This document shows, piece by piece, positions 9,043-18,165 of a stretch of DNA of 64,000 bases. The stretch's first letter is position 1. Each line of letters opens with the position of its first letter. The stretch comes from Rhizobium sp. ICMP 5592 (GTDB lineage: Bacteria; Pseudomonadota; Alphaproteobacteria; Rhizobiales; Rhizobiaceae): positions 125,893 to 189,892 of the forward strand of contig NZ_QSNT01000003.1 of NCBI RefSeq assembly GCF_009498525.1. The letters run 5' to 3'. The notes beneath the pieces were generated by a model that saw nothing but the letters and a program-made list of their open reading frames with translations, had not been told where the DNA came from and did no database searches. The position numbers were made by a program, and so were the translations under genes.

Positions 9043-10029
9043 ATGAGACACCATGCTTTCGGCCGCACGCCCTTCACCGTCACGGATGTCGGCTTCGGCG
9101 CCTGGCAAATCGGCGGCGCCTGGGGCGATGTCAGCGAGGCCGATGGCCGCGCGGCGCTCAACGCAGCACTCGACGCCGGCATGACCTTCATCGACACAGC
9201 CGACGTCTATGGCGACGGCCGTTCCGAGAAGATCATCGCCGATGTGCTGAAGGAGCGTGGCGGCGAGCGCCCGATGGTCGCGAGCAAGGCCGGTCGCCGG
9301 CTTTCCCCGCATGTGGCCGATGGTTACACCAAGGCCAATCTCGAAGGCTTCATCGACCGCAGCCTGAAGAACCTCGGCGTCGACAGCCTCGACCTGGTAC
9401 AGCTGCATTGCCCTCCCACGGAAGTGCTCTATCGTCCTGAGGTCTTCGCTGGTCTCGACGAGTTGCAGAAGGCTGGCAAGATCAAGGGATACGGCGTCAG
9501 CGTCGAGAAGGTCGAGGAAGCGCTGAAGGCGATCGAGTATCCGGGCGTTGTCAGCATCCAGATCATCTACAATATCTTCCGCCAGCGTCCTGATCATCTG
9601 TTCTTCAAGGAAGCCAAGCGGAAGCAAGTCGCGGTCATTGCCCGCGTACCGCTGGCCTCCGGCCTGCTCTCCGGCAAGATCACCCGCGACACCCACTTCG
9701 CCAGCGACGATCACCGCAACTTCAACCGCAACGGCGAAGCCTTCGATGTCGGCGAGACCTTTGCCGGCGTGCCCTTCGAGATTGGCCTTCAGGCGGTGGA
9801 AGAAGTACGCAAGCTGGTCCCGGCCGGCGCCAGCATGGCGGCCTTTGCGCTGCGCTGGATCCTGATGCACGACGCGGTCACCGTCGTCATCCCCGGCGCT
9901 CGCAATGCCGAACAGGCCAAGGCCAATGCGGCCGCCGCTGACCTGGCGCCGCTATCGGCAGATGTCATGGCCGCAACGCGCGAGCTCTACGAGCGCCTGA
10001 TCGCCCCGCACGTCCATCATCGCTGGTAA
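9043..10029 (+). CDS. Aldo/keto reductase
   Basis: This 328-residue NADPH-dependent oxidoreductase has the AKR TIM-barrel pattern. GFGAWQIGG is near the start, the catalytic Asp54 and Tyr56 lie in DTADVYGDG, Lys is in ASKAGR, His is in QLHCPP, and the cofactor-binding IPGARN segment is near residue 290. The ATG at 9043 with GGAGAG eight bases upstream is preferred over the in-frame codon at 8908, which would add 45 residues unlike the family. It is monocistronic or co-transcribed with the SDR gene 74 bases downstream. The substrate is unknown. Confidence 0.9.
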   Translation: MRHHAFGRTPFTVTDVGFGAWQIGGAWGDVSEADGRAALNAALDAGMTFIDTADVYGDGRSEKIIADVLKERGGERPMVASKAGRRLSPHVADGYTKANLEGFIDRSLKNLGVDSLDLVQLHCPPTEVLYRPEVFAGLDELQKAGKIKGYGVSVEKVEEALKAIEYPGVVSIQIIYNIFRQRPDHLFFKEAKRKQVAVIARVPLASGLLSGKITRDTHFASDDHRNFNRNGEAFDVGETFAGVPFEIGLQAVEEVRKLVPAGASMAAFALRWILMHDAVTVVIPGARNAEQAKANAAAADLAPLSADVMAATRELYERLIAPHVHHRW

Positions 10030-10103
10030 GAGCAATGACCTTTTAGAGAATAGGTGGCCGGGTGCAAATCCGGCCACGAGCGGAGACACAGGAGGAGAAT
10101 TCA

Positions 10104-10841
10104 ATGAAAGTAGCGCTTGTAACCGGCGCATCTCGTGGGCTTGGCGCAGTCATCGCGCGTGAACTGGCCGAAGCGGGTTGGGCTGTCGCAGTCAATTATG
10201 CGAACGATACCGCTGGAGCGGACGCAGTGGTTGACGCGATCCGGCAACGGGGCGGCCAAGCCTATGCGGCGAAATTCAGCGTGATCGACAAGGCCCAGCT
10301 GACCCAGGGTCTGGATGCTATCAGGAACGCGCTCGGTCCCGTCGACCTGATCGTCAACAATGCAACGGGTCCGCAACCGAGCATGCCATTGATGGAGCAA
10401 TCCTGGCAAACCTATCTCGATCAGCTTGAGTTCTTCGTCAAAGCGCCCCTCGAACTGCTTCAGGCGGTATTGCCGGATTGGCGGACCCGCAAATCGGGAC
10501 GCATTATCAATATCGGTTCGGAAATAGCGGAACTTGGTAACCCTGAAGTCGGACACTATGCGTCGGCAAAGGGTGCCATGCTGTCCATGACCCGCTCCTG
10601 GGCCAGGGAACTGGCACCCGAAGGGATTACGGTCAATCTGGTCGCTCCCGGCTGGATTCCCGTCGAACGCCATGCCGGGGCGTCTCAACAGTCGATCGAT
10701 GGATATCTCTCTCAAACCCCGCTCGGCCATTTCGGAACGCCGGAGGACATCGCCCATATGGTGGTATTCCTCGCCTCGAACAGGGCAGACTTCCTGACGG
10801 GCCAGAAATTCGCGGTCAACGGCGGGCGGACGCTTCTCTGA
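10104..10841 (+). CDS. Short-chain dehydrogenase/reductase (classical SDR)
   Basis: The 245-residue protein has a Rossmann glycine motif TGASRGLG (residues 7-14), NNAT (85-88), catalytic Ser139, and Tyr152/Lys156 in YASAK. The C-terminal TGQKFAVNGG is typical of the FabG-like group. It reduces or oxidises a carbonyl with NAD(P)(H); the substrate cannot be told. ATG 10104 follows a strong GGAGGAG; the frame upstream to 10062 has no such site. It lies just behind the aldo/keto reductase and converges on hupB across a terminator. Confidence 0.9.
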   Translation: MKVALVTGASRGLGAVIARELAEAGWAVAVNYANDTAGADAVVDAIRQRGGQAYAAKFSVIDKAQLTQGLDAIRNALGPVDLIVNNATGPQPSMPLMEQSWQTYLDQLEFFVKAPLELLQAVLPDWRTRKSGRIINIGSEIAELGNPEVGHYASAKGAMLSMTRSWARELAPEGITVNLVAPGWIPVERHAGASQQSIDGYLSQTPLGHFGTPEDIAHMVVFLASNRADFLTGQKFAVNGGRTLL

Positions 10842-10854
10842 GCAGGAAGCGCAA

Positions 10855-10885
10855 ATAAAAAGGGGGCCCGAAAAATCGGACCCCC
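10855..10885 (-). terminator. Intrinsic terminator of hupB
   Basis: A GC-rich hairpin (10862-10885; GGGGG and CCGA arms around an A-rich loop) is followed on the complement by a T-run (10855-10861). It lies 47 bases past the hupB stop and may also stop the convergent SDR transcript. Confidence 0.8.
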
Positions 10886-10931
10886 AATATCCTCCGCCAC
10901 CCGGAAAACTCCTGGCGGCAGGTGAAAACAA

Positions 10932-11207
10932 TCAGCTGTTAACAGCGTCCTTCAGGCCCTTGCCGGGCGTAAACTTCGGCACGTTACGAGCTGCGATGTC
11001 AACTTCAGCGCCGGTGGACGGGTTACGGCCCTTCGTGGCTGCACGGTGAGAAACGGTGAAGCTGCCGAAACCTGCGAGACGAATGTCGCCGCCCTTCTTC
11101 AGTTCAGCCTGGACGGCGTCGAAAACAGCGTCAACAGCGGAAGCAGCGTCGGCCTTCGTAATACCGGCCTTCTCGGCCACTGCGGACACGAGCTCATTCT
11201 TATTCAT
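10932..11207 (-). CDS. hupB: DNA-binding protein HU
   Basis: This 91-residue histone-like protein has the whole HU fold: MNKNELVSAVAEKAGIT, GFGSFTVSHRAATKGRNPSTG (DNA-bending arm with the intercalating Pro in RNPSTG), and FTPGKGLKDAVN at the end. It compacts and bends DNA as a dimer. It stands directly downstream of lon in the same orientation, an order widely conserved in alphaproteobacteria, but a terminator at 11347-11370 separates them, so it probably has its own promoter. Confidence 0.97.
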   Translation of the reverse strand: MNKNELVSAVAEKAGITKADAASAVDAVFDAVQAELKKGGDIRLAGFGSFTVSHRAATKGRNPSTGAEVDIAARNVPKFTPGKGLKDAVNS

Positions 11208-11258
11208 GTTTCCACCCCTTTCTACTGGTATGAAACGACTAGTCTGTTAGCGGGGCGC

Positions 11259-11286
11259 AGAATACGTATGCTCCGGCCCGCCGCAA
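11259..11286 (-). promoter_or_regulatory. Possible hupB promoter
   Basis: On the complement, TTGCGG (11281-11286) and TATTCT (11259-11264) are 16 bases apart, about 52 bases before the HU start codon. The fit is moderate. Confidence 0.35.
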
Positions 11287-11339
11287 CCCCAAAAGCCCTG
11301 CAAATCAAGGAAAAGCAAGCGTTGCCAAAAGCTTTTCAC

Positions 11340-11370
11340 AAAAAAAGACCGGCAAAAACGCCGGTCTTTT
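11340..11370 (-). terminator. Intrinsic terminator of lon
   Basis: The stem GACCGGC/GCCGGTC (11347-11353 and 11360-11366) has a six-base loop. A run of A on its left gives a U-tract on the complement, and TTTT on the right makes it potentially bidirectional. It is 42 bases beyond the lon stop. Confidence 0.85.
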
Positions 11371-11412
11371 CTCGTTTTGTGTCAATTTGTCATAAATCAG
11401 GCAAAACCGCAC

Positions 11413-13833
11413 TTAATGCGCGATCGTCGCCCCGACATCGTCCACACCTTCGACCGTTGCGATCACCGGTGTTTCGACGGTGCCGTCCCATTCGATCGGC
11501 TCTGGCCGGCGAACCAGCGCGTGCTTGATCACCTCGCCCATGCGGGATACCGGGATGATCTCCATGTTGTTCTTCACGTTGTCCGGAATCTCCGCCAGAT
11601 CCTTGGCGTTTTCCTCCGGAATCAGCACCTTCTTGATGCCGCCGCGAAGCGCTGCAAGCAGCTTTTCCTTCAGGCCGCCGATCGGCAGCACGCGGCCACG
11701 CAGCGTGATTTCGCCGGTCATGGCCACATCCTTGGAAACCGGGATGCCGGTCATGATCGAGACCATGGCGGTTGCCATCGCGACACCGGCCGACGGACCA
11801 TCCTTCGGCGTTGCCGCTTCCGGTACGTGGACGTGGATGTCACTCTTGTCGAAGCGCGGCGGCTCGATGCCGAAGTCGACGGCGCGCGAGCGGACGTAGG
11901 AGGCCGCGGCGGAAATCGATTCCTTCATCACTTCCTTCAGGTTGCCGGTAACGGTCATGCGACCCTTGCCCGGCATCAACACGCCTTCGATCGTCAGCAG
12001 CTCACCACCGACTTCCGTCCAGGCGAGACCGGTGACGACACCGACCTGGTCCTCACGCTCGGCTTCGCCATGGCGGAAGCGCGGAACGCCGAGATACTGG
12101 TCGATATTCGCAGCGGTGACCGCAACGGACTTGGTCTTGCCCTTGATGATCTCGGTGACCGCCTTGCGGGCGAGCTTCATCAATTCGCGTTCGAAGCTGC
12201 GAACACCGGCTTCGCGGGTGTAGTGCTGGCTGATGGCCATCAGGGCATCGTCGCTGACCGAGAATTCGCTCGGCTGCAACGCGTGTTCCTTGATGGCCTT
12301 CGGCAGCAGGTGCCGCTTGGCGATTTCGCGCTTCTCGTCTTCGGTGTAGCCGGCGATACGGATGACTTCCATGCGATCCATCAGCGGCGCCGGGATGTTC
12401 AGCGTGTTCGCCGTCGTGATGAACATCACGTCCGACAGGTCGTATTCGACTTCCAGGTAGTGATCCATGAAGGTCGAGTTCTGCGCCGGATCCAGCACTT
12501 CGAGCAGAGCCGAAGACGGATCGCCGCGATAGTCCTGGCCGAGCTTGTCGATCTCATCGAGCAGGAACAGCGGGTTGGACTTCTTGGCCTTCTTCATCGA
12601 CTGGATGACCTTGCCGGGCATCGAACCGATATAGGTGCGGCGGTGACCGCGGATTTCGGCTTCGTCGCGAACGCCGCCAAGCGCCATGCGGACATACTCG
12701 CGGCCGGTCGCCTTGGCGATCGACTGGGCGAGCGAGGTCTTGCCGACGCCCGGAGGGCCGACGAGGCACAGGATCGGACCCTTGATCTTGGTCGCGCGTG
12801 CCTGGACGGCCAGATATTCGACGATGCGCTCCTTGACCTTTTCCAGGCCGAAATGATCGGCTTCGAGAATCTTCTCGGCATTGCTCAGATCGGTCTTGAT
12901 CTTCGACTTCTTGTGCCAGGGGATGCCCAGCAGCCAGTCGAGATAGTTGCGCACGACGGTGGCTTCCGCGGACATCGGGCTCATCTGGCGCAGCTTCTTC
13001 AGCTCCGCGTCGGCCTTTTCCTTGGCTTCCTTGGAGAGCTTCGTCTTGGAGATGCGCTCCTCCAGTTCGGCCATCTCGTCACGGCCTTCCTCGCCGTCGC
13101 CGAGCTCCTTCTGGATCGCCTTCATCTGCTCATTCAGGTAGTATTCGCGCTGGGTCTTCTCCATCTGGCGCTTGACGCGCGAACGGATACGCTTTTCGAC
13201 CTGCAGGACCGAAATCTCGCCTTCCATGAAGCCGAGCGCCTTTTCGAGGCGGCCCTTGACGCTGGTGGTTTCCAGCATCTCCTGCTTCTCGGTGATCTTG
13301 ATCGACAAATGCGAGGCAACCGTATCGGCGAGTTTGGAATAGTCTTCGATCTGGCTGGCCGCGCCGACCACTTCCGGTGAAATCTTCTTGTTGAGCTTCA
13401 CATAGCTCTCGAATTCCGAAACGACCGAGCGGCTCAGCGCCTCCAGTTCTACCGGATCTTCCTGCGGCTCAGGCAAGACGTGGCCCAAGGCCTCGTAAAA
13501 ATCCTCGCGCGCCGTATAGGTGTCGACCTCCGCGCGTGCCTTGCCTTCGACCAGCACCTTGACGGTACCGTCGGGAAGCTTCAGGAGCTGCAGTACGTTC
13601 GCCACGGTGCCGACCTTGTGGATCGCATCCGGGGCCGGATCGTCATCGCTGGCATTGATCTGGGTGAGCAGCATGATCTGCTTGTCAGACCCCATGACCT
13701 CTTCCAGCGCGCGGATGGATTTTTCCCGTCCGACGAACAGCGGCACGATCATGTGGGGGAAAACCACGATGTCGCGCAACGGCAATACCGGATAGGCAAT
13801 GCTCTCATTTGCCGCAGACGTTTTCTTAGTCAT
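11413..13833 (-). CDS. lon: ATP-dependent protease Lon
   Basis: The 806-residue protein has three parts. The N-terminal substrate-binding domain starts near PVLPLRDIVVFP, the AAA+ module has Walker A GPPGVGKTS and Walker B LFLLDEIDK, and the serine/lysine protease domain has Ser681 in PKDGPSAG and Lys724 in GGLKEKLL. It degrades misfolded and regulatory proteins in the cytoplasm. Length matches the family. The ATG at 13833 with AAGGAA is chosen because the 23 residues upstream are unlike Lon. A sigma-32-like promoter lies about 80-110 bases upstream. Confidence 0.98.
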   Translation of the reverse strand: MTKKTSAANESIAYPVLPLRDIVVFPHMIVPLFVGREKSIRALEEVMGSDKQIMLLTQINASDDDPAPDAIHKVGTVANVLQLLKLPDGTVKVLVEGKARAEVDTYTAREDFYEALGHVLPEPQEDPVELEALSRSVVSEFESYVKLNKKISPEVVGAASQIEDYSKLADTVASHLSIKITEKQEMLETTSVKGRLEKALGFMEGEISVLQVEKRIRSRVKRQMEKTQREYYLNEQMKAIQKELGDGEEGRDEMAELEERISKTKLSKEAKEKADAELKKLRQMSPMSAEATVVRNYLDWLLGIPWHKKSKIKTDLSNAEKILEADHFGLEKVKERIVEYLAVQARATKIKGPILCLVGPPGVGKTSLAQSIAKATGREYVRMALGGVRDEAEIRGHRRTYIGSMPGKVIQSMKKAKKSNPLFLLDEIDKLGQDYRGDPSSALLEVLDPAQNSTFMDHYLEVEYDLSDVMFITTANTLNIPAPLMDRMEVIRIAGYTEDEKREIAKRHLLPKAIKEHALQPSEFSVSDDALMAISQHYTREAGVRSFERELMKLARKAVTEIIKGKTKSVAVTAANIDQYLGVPRFRHGEAEREDQVGVVTGLAWTEVGGELLTIEGVLMPGKGRMTVTGNLKEVMKESISAAASYVRSRAVDFGIEPPRFDKSDIHVHVPEAATPKDGPSAGVAMATAMVSIMTGIPVSKDVAMTGEITLRGRVLPIGGLKEKLLAALRGGIKKVLIPEENAKDLAEIPDNVKNNMEIIPVSRMGEVIKHALVRRPEPIEWDGTVETPVIATVEGVDDVGATIAH

Positions 13834-13910
13834 GTCATTTCCTTTCCGTCGTCCCGTTCCCGGGCTCTCTACCGGCTTTAGGGGATTAGCCGGCTCTCTC
13901 ACTTGGCTTA

Positions 13911-13940
13911 GAAGTGGAGCTTCACATTATCTATTTCAAG
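13911..13940 (-). promoter_or_regulatory. Heat-shock (sigma-32-type) promoter of lon
   Basis: On the complement CTTGAA (13935-13940), 17 bases, then CCACTTC (13911-13917). The -35 element is the RpoH consensus and the spacing is right. The -10 is a partial match. Heat induction of lon is established in other proteobacteria. Confidence 0.5.
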
Positions 13941-14194
13941 TCGTGCGGGACGCGCGCGCCGTGAGGCAGCGAAACACGTATTCACGAGGAGGAACGCAAC
14001 AACAAACACCGGACCCCGGCTACTCGAACACTGCCGGCAACGCGGCCCCGGAGGACCAAAGCCGGACAAAAACCCGATCCACCGACGATTCCGGAATCAT
14101 GCCATCATGGCTGCGGCGGGCGCTCTTCACAACCGGTTTGGACGGCGTTCCCATAAGCTTATCCCGGACTTTATCAGGAAACTGTACGATTTTT

Positions 14195-14228
14195 CAAATA
14201 GAAAGGGGCCCGTCAACGACGAGCCCCT
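14195..14228 (-). terminator. Intrinsic terminator of clpX
   Basis: The arms GGGGCCCGTC and GACGAGCCCC (14205-14227) pair with one mismatch around AAC. On the complement they are followed by TTTCTATTT. It lies about 25 bases beyond the clpX stop. Confidence 0.75.
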
Positions 14229-14252
14229 GGATTTAAGCCGCAAATCTGTCGA

Positions 14253-15530
14253 TCAAGCGGTGGCGTTGGCCTTTTCATCCTGCCGATCGGCGTAGATGTA
14301 GAGCGGACGGGCGGAACCGCGAACCACTTCCTCGGAAATGACCACTTCCCGAACGCCTTCCAGCGCCGGCAGGTCGAACATGGTGTCGAGCAGGATCTTT
14401 TCCATGATCGAACGCAGGCCGCGAGCACCAGTCTTGCGGATGATGGCCCGGCGAGCGATCTCGCGCAACGCATCCTCGTGGAAGGTCAGTTCGACATCTT
14501 CCATCTCGAACAGGCGCTGGTACTGCTTGACAAGTGCGTTCTTCGGCTCCGACAGGATCTGGATCAGCGCATCCTCATCGAGGTCCTCCAGCGTCGCCAG
14601 GACCGGCAGACGGCCGATGAATTCCGGGATCAGGCCGAACTTGACCAGATCTTCCGGCTCCAGCTCGCGCAGCACTTCGCCGACGCGACGGTCATCCGGA
14701 CCCTTGACGGCCGCACCGAAGCCGATCGAGGTCTTTTCGCCACGGGCGGAGATGATCTTGTCGAGACCGGCAAAAGCGCCGCCGCAGATGAACAGGATGT
14801 TCGTCGTGTCGACCTGCAGGAATTCCTGCTGCGGATGCTTGCGGCCACCCTGGGGAGGAACGGAAGCGACCGTGCCTTCCATGATCTTCAGAAGCGCCTG
14901 CTGCACACCCTCGCCCGAGACATCGCGAGTGATCGACGGATTGTCCGACTTGCGGGAAATCTTGTCGACTTCGTCGATGTAGACGATGCCGCGCTGGGCG
15001 CGCTCGACATTGTAGTCGGCAGCCTGCAGCAGCTTCAGGATGATGTTTTCGACGTCTTCACCGACGTACCCGGCTTCGGTCAACGTCGTGGCGTCAGCCA
15101 TGGTGAAGGGCACGTCGATAATGCGGGCCAGCGTCTGCGCGAGATAGGTCTTGCCGCAGCCGGTCGGTCCGACGAGCATGATGTTCGACTTCGCCAGCTC
15201 GACATCGCCGTTCTTGGAGGCGTGAGCGAGACGCTTGTAATGGTTATGCACCGCCACCGACAGGATCTTCTTCGCCTGCCTCTGGCCGATGACGTATTCG
15301 TCGAGAACCTTGATGATGTCCTGCGGCGTCGGCACGCCGTCGCGGGACTTGACCATCGAGGATTTGTTTTCCTCGCGGATGATGTCCATGCACAATTCGA
15401 CGCATTCATCGCAGATGAAGACGGTCGGTCCGGCAATCAGCTTCCGGACTTCATGCTGGCTCTTGCCGCAGAATGAACAATACAGAGTATTCTTGGAGTC
15501 GCCGCCGTTGCTGCCGCTGACTTTGCTCAT
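14253..15530 (-). CDS. clpX: ClpXP protease ATP-binding subunit ClpX
   Basis: The 425-residue unfoldase opens with a C4 zinc-binding domain (CSFC at the start and CDEC about 25 residues later) that recruits substrates and adaptors. The AAA+ core follows with Walker A GPTGCGKT, Walker [10 protein letters not shown], a GYVGEDVE pore loop and a sensor region ending in the RGLRSIME motif. It feeds substrates to ClpP, encoded 303 bases upstream on the same strand. ATG 15530 has AAAGGA upstream; the longer frame to 15683 lacks family similarity. A perfect inverted repeat lies about 180 bases before the start codon. Confidence 0.98.
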   Translation of the reverse strand: MSKVSGSNGGDSKNTLYCSFCGKSQHEVRKLIAGPTVFICDECVELCMDIIREENKSSMVKSRDGVPTPQDIIKVLDEYVIGQRQAKKILSVAVHNHYKRLAHASKNGDVELAKSNIMLVGPTGCGKTYLAQTLARIIDVPFTMADATTLTEAGYVGEDVENIILKLLQAADYNVERAQRGIVYIDEVDKISRKSDNPSITRDVSGEGVQQALLKIMEGTVASVPPQGGRKHPQQEFLQVDTTNILFICGGAFAGLDKIISARGEKTSIGFGAAVKGPDDRRVGEVLRELEPEDLVKFGLIPEFIGRLPVLATLEDLDEDALIQILSEPKNALVKQYQRLFEMEDVELTFHEDALREIARRAIIRKTGARGLRSIMEKILLDTMFDLPALEGVREVVISEEVVRGSARPLYIYADRQDEKANATA

Positions 15531-15833
15531 ATCCTTTTCCTTCCAGCACGCCGCGGATTTTCCAATCGAAACCGCGGTCCACTCAATGCGCCCGCCGGAC
15601 CTGCCCCTCGTTTCATCAGCAGATCGCGGCGCTCTTCGGGGTACTGAACGCAGCCCAGCAATCATACCGGGCCGCGGTGGCAACGAATCCCCCTTCGAAT
15701 GCCGAATGCTATGTCATAAAAACGCTACATAGCATGAATGCGTACTATTACCGTGTTCCGCTCCACATTAAACCCCTATTCGATCACAAATGGGATAGAA
15801 CTGTGGCGTAGAAGTCACCGCTGCGTGGATAAC
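15531..15833. other. clpX-clpP intergenic region
   Basis: About 300 bases without a convincing gene. Its main feature is the perfect dyad at 15706-15735. Its presence and the gap suggest clpX has its own promoter in addition to any clpP read-through. Confidence 0.6.
15706..15735. promoter_or_regulatory. Perfect 9-bp inverted repeat upstream of clpX
   Basis: ATGCTATGT (15706-15714) and ACATAGCAT (15727-15735) are exact reverse complements separated by 12 bases. The half-sites are centred 21 bp apart, about two helical turns, which suits a dimeric regulator. It could equally fold as an RNA hairpin, but no U-tract follows the stem. Confidence 0.55.
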
Positions 15834-16466
15834 TCACGTAGCGGCTTCACCTTCCATTTCGGTACGCGATGTCAGCACCTTGTCGATCAGACCCCAATCC
15901 TTGGCCTCGTCGGAGGACATGAAATGGTCACGATCCAGCGTCTGCTCGACCTCTTCATAAGTCCGGCCGCAATGCTTGACGTAAATTTCGTTCAAACGGC
16001 GCTTCATCTTGATGATGTCGCGGGCATGGCGCTCGATGTCCGAAGCCTGCCCCTGGAAACCGCCGGAGGGCTGGTGAACCATGATGCGGGAATTCGGCGT
16101 TGCGAAACGCATGTCCTTATCACCGGCGGCAAGCAACAGCGAGCCCATGGACGCAGCCTGGCCGATGCAAAGCGTCGAAATGGCCGGCTTGATGAACTGC
16201 ATGGTATCGTAGATCGCCATGCCGGCGGTCACGACGCCACCCGGCGAATTGATATAGAGCGCGATTTCCTTCTTCGGGTTTTCCGCCTCGAGGAAGAGAA
16301 GCTGGGCGCAGACCAGCGTCGCCATGTGATCTTCGACCGGGCCGGTCAGGAAGATGATGCGTTCCTTCAGCAGGCGGGAATAGATGTCGTAGGACCGTTC
16401 CCCGCGGTTAGTCTGCTCAACAACCATCGGCACCAGAGCCATAGCTGTATCGACTGGATTTCTCAT
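15834..16466 (-). CDS. clpP: ATP-dependent Clp protease proteolytic subunit
   Basis: The 210-residue serine peptidase has the complete triad: Ser106 in GQAASMGS, His131 in IMVHQPSGG and Asp180 in LDRDHFM. It forms the double heptameric chamber used by ClpX and ClpA. The ATG at 16466 has AAAGGA at ideal spacing; another in-frame ATG lies two codons earlier. It heads the block clpP-clpX-lon-hupB, all transcribed leftward but with internal terminators after clpX and lon. Confidence 0.98.
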   Translation of the reverse strand: MRNPVDTAMALVPMVVEQTNRGERSYDIYSRLLKERIIFLTGPVEDHMATLVCAQLLFLEAENPKKEIALYINSPGGVVTAGMAIYDTMQFIKPAISTLCIGQAASMGSLLLAAGDKDMRFATPNSRIMVHQPSGGFQGQASDIERHARDIIKMKRRLNEIYVKHCGRTYEEVEQTLDRDHFMSSDEAKDWGLIDKVLTSRTEMEGEAAT

Positions 16467-16870
16467 GTGCATCCTTTACCAAGCTTGCCCCGACGGCGAT
16501 AACGCCGGGAATCGAATAAAATCCTTTATCCCTACATAGAGTGTCCCTGCCCTGCACTTCAAGACGCCCGAAGGGATAACGTCAAAAAGGCCTAATGGCT
16601 GAATAGATGTTGAAGAAGCGTTTTCAACCGCCGATGCCAATAGATCCGATGACGCGACACGCGTACTCCACCGCATTTCCCAACCAAAAGGTGAAGGAAG
16701 GATGAAATCCGGGCGATGTTGGCACAACCGTCGTGACAAGCGCAGCTAAAATTTACCAAGCGGCTTAAGAAACTCACCATCTTATTCGGCGACGATACAC
16801 AGATTGCAAGCGTTGCCGTGTTCCCTTACGCCGACGCCATCCGCGCCGCGGAAAGGGAGAAACGCCGACC
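16467..16870. other. clpP / GGDEF divergent intergenic region
   Basis: This 404-base gap carries the clpP heat-shock promoter on its left. The remainder has no supported gene and no clear promoter for the rightward GGDEF gene. Confidence 0.55.
16534..16563 (-). promoter_or_regulatory. Heat-shock (sigma-32-type) promoter of clpP
   Basis: On the complement CTTGAA (16558-16563), 16 bases, then CTCTATGT (16534-16541). Both boxes fit the alphaproteobacterial RpoH pattern well. It lies about 70 bases before the clpP start. Confidence 0.65.
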
Positions 16871-18124
16871 GTGCTCAATATCACCACGGGACTGACCATC
16901 TGGTGCTCGGAGGCGATCACGCTCGCCGCCGTGCTTTTTCTCGTCTGGCGGCATGATCGCCGCATGACGGCCTATCTGATGTGGGCGCTGGGCTTTGCTT
17001 TCAGCGCTGTCGGATTCGGTCTCGTGGCGGCGCGTGGCCTCATTCCGGATCTACTGTCGATCGAGTTCGGCAATGGCATCGCTCTTCTCGGCGAAAGCGC
17101 CTGGATCGCCGGCTTCCACCGGATGGACAAACGAAGGCTCCAATGGTCGGCACTGCTGCCGCCCGCGATCTGGATCGCCGGCATCGGGCTGCCATGGATC
17201 CATGAGAGCTTTGTCAATCGTGTCTTCCTGTATGACCTCGCGGGCGCTGTCGGTGCGACGCTGATGGCCCGCGCAGTGCGCCCGGCCGAAGGCCGGCATG
17301 AGGCAGCGCGCGGGCCGCTTGGTTTCGTGTTGATGGCGCTCGCCTGCGTCTGCCTCATCTCCTCCATGTCGATGATCCTTCTGAGGCCGAGCCTCGAAGA
17401 GGCGTTGATCTATCGCGGCTATTCCGCCCTCGGCTGCGCACTGCTGATCATCACGGCCATTGCGCTCAGCGGCCAGCTGCTGATGGAACGCGCGGAGCGA
17501 CGCTGGCGGACGATTTCGATCACGGACATGCTGACGGGTGTCCTGAACCGACGCGGCCTGCAGGATTACTTCCCGCTTGTCGTCGAAAAGACAGCAAGGG
17601 GCTCGCAAAAGATTGCCGCGCTGCTGTTCGATCTCGATCACTTCAAGGCGATCAACGACCGCTATGGCCATCAGACCGGCGATATCGTACTTGCCGAATT
17701 TGCCCGTATCGGCCGGCAATTCGTACCCGGAAGCGGCGCGTTCGGCCGTATGGGCGGCGAAGAATTCATCGCCTTCGTCCCCGTCAACGATCAGGCCGAA
17801 GCCGAGGCGATCGCAGAGACGGTCCGCGCCGATTTCTGCCGCACGCCACTGCTCGCCGGCCAATCGCTCGTTTCGGCGACGGTCAGCGTCGGGCTGGCGA
17901 TCATGCCCTGCGACATCGCCAATTGGGATCGGCTCGTTTCAGCCGCCGACCGGGCGCTTTATGCCGCCAAACGCGCCGGCCGCAACTGCACCGTCGTCTT
18001 CGGCGAGGCGGAGGCGACGATGGCAACCGACACGCCGCCGGATCCGAACGGCGGAGAACTGGTGCCAACGCTCGACGACCAGATCCATGCACTCCGTCGT
18101 CTCGGTACGCTCGCCCAGATGTAA
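16871..18124 (+). CDS. Membrane-anchored diguanylate cyclase (GGDEF)
   Basis: The 417-residue protein has an N-terminal half with about six hydrophobic segments (residues 5-200) and no recognisable sensor fold. A GGDEF domain follows (about 215-375) with DxLTGVLNRR, FDLDHFK-IND and the active-site GGEEF at 295-299. It should make cyclic di-GMP from two GTP at the inner membrane, controlling biofilm, motility or polysaccharide output. The residues five to nine before GGEEF are not RxxD, so the usual product-inhibition site is absent. The start is GTG with GGGAG upstream, somewhat distant. The gene ends 41 bases before the P450 gene and may be co-transcribed. Confidence 0.9.
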   Translation: MLNITTGLTIWCSEAITLAAVLFLVWRHDRRMTAYLMWALGFAFSAVGFGLVAARGLIPDLLSIEFGNGIALLGESAWIAGFHRMDKRRLQWSALLPPAIWIAGIGLPWIHESFVNRVFLYDLAGAVGATLMARAVRPAEGRHEAARGPLGFVLMALACVCLISSMSMILLRPSLEEALIYRGYSALGCALLIITAIALSGQLLMERAERRWRTISITDMLTGVLNRRGLQDYFPLVVEKTARGSQKIAALLFDLDHFKAINDRYGHQTGDIVLAEFARIGRQFVPGSGAFGRMGGEEFIAFVPVNDQAEAEAIAETVRADFCRTPLLAGQSLVSATVSVGLAIMPCDIANWDRLVSAADRALYAAKRAGRNCTVVFGEAEATMATDTPPDPNGGELVPTLDDQIHALRRLGTLAQM

Positions 18125-18165
18125 CGGTCTTTTCCCATCCGAATTATTCCGATAATCCTCTCATC

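Larger units (their letters stand above)
13834..14252. other. lon-clpX intergenic region
   Basis: This 419-base gap holds the lon promoter and leader at its left and the clpX terminator at its right. The middle shows a short palindrome ATAAGCTTAT (14153-14162). I see no gene. Confidence 0.6.

Noticed and set aside
11377-13380. 667-codon rightward open frame
   Set aside because: It is the reverse complement of lon; the lon frame has all protease motifs, and the shadow protein is a low-complexity His/Asp/Arg/Leu mix.
14478-15476. 332-codon rightward open frame
   Set aside because: It lies wholly antisense to clpX, which has complete zinc and AAA+ motifs.
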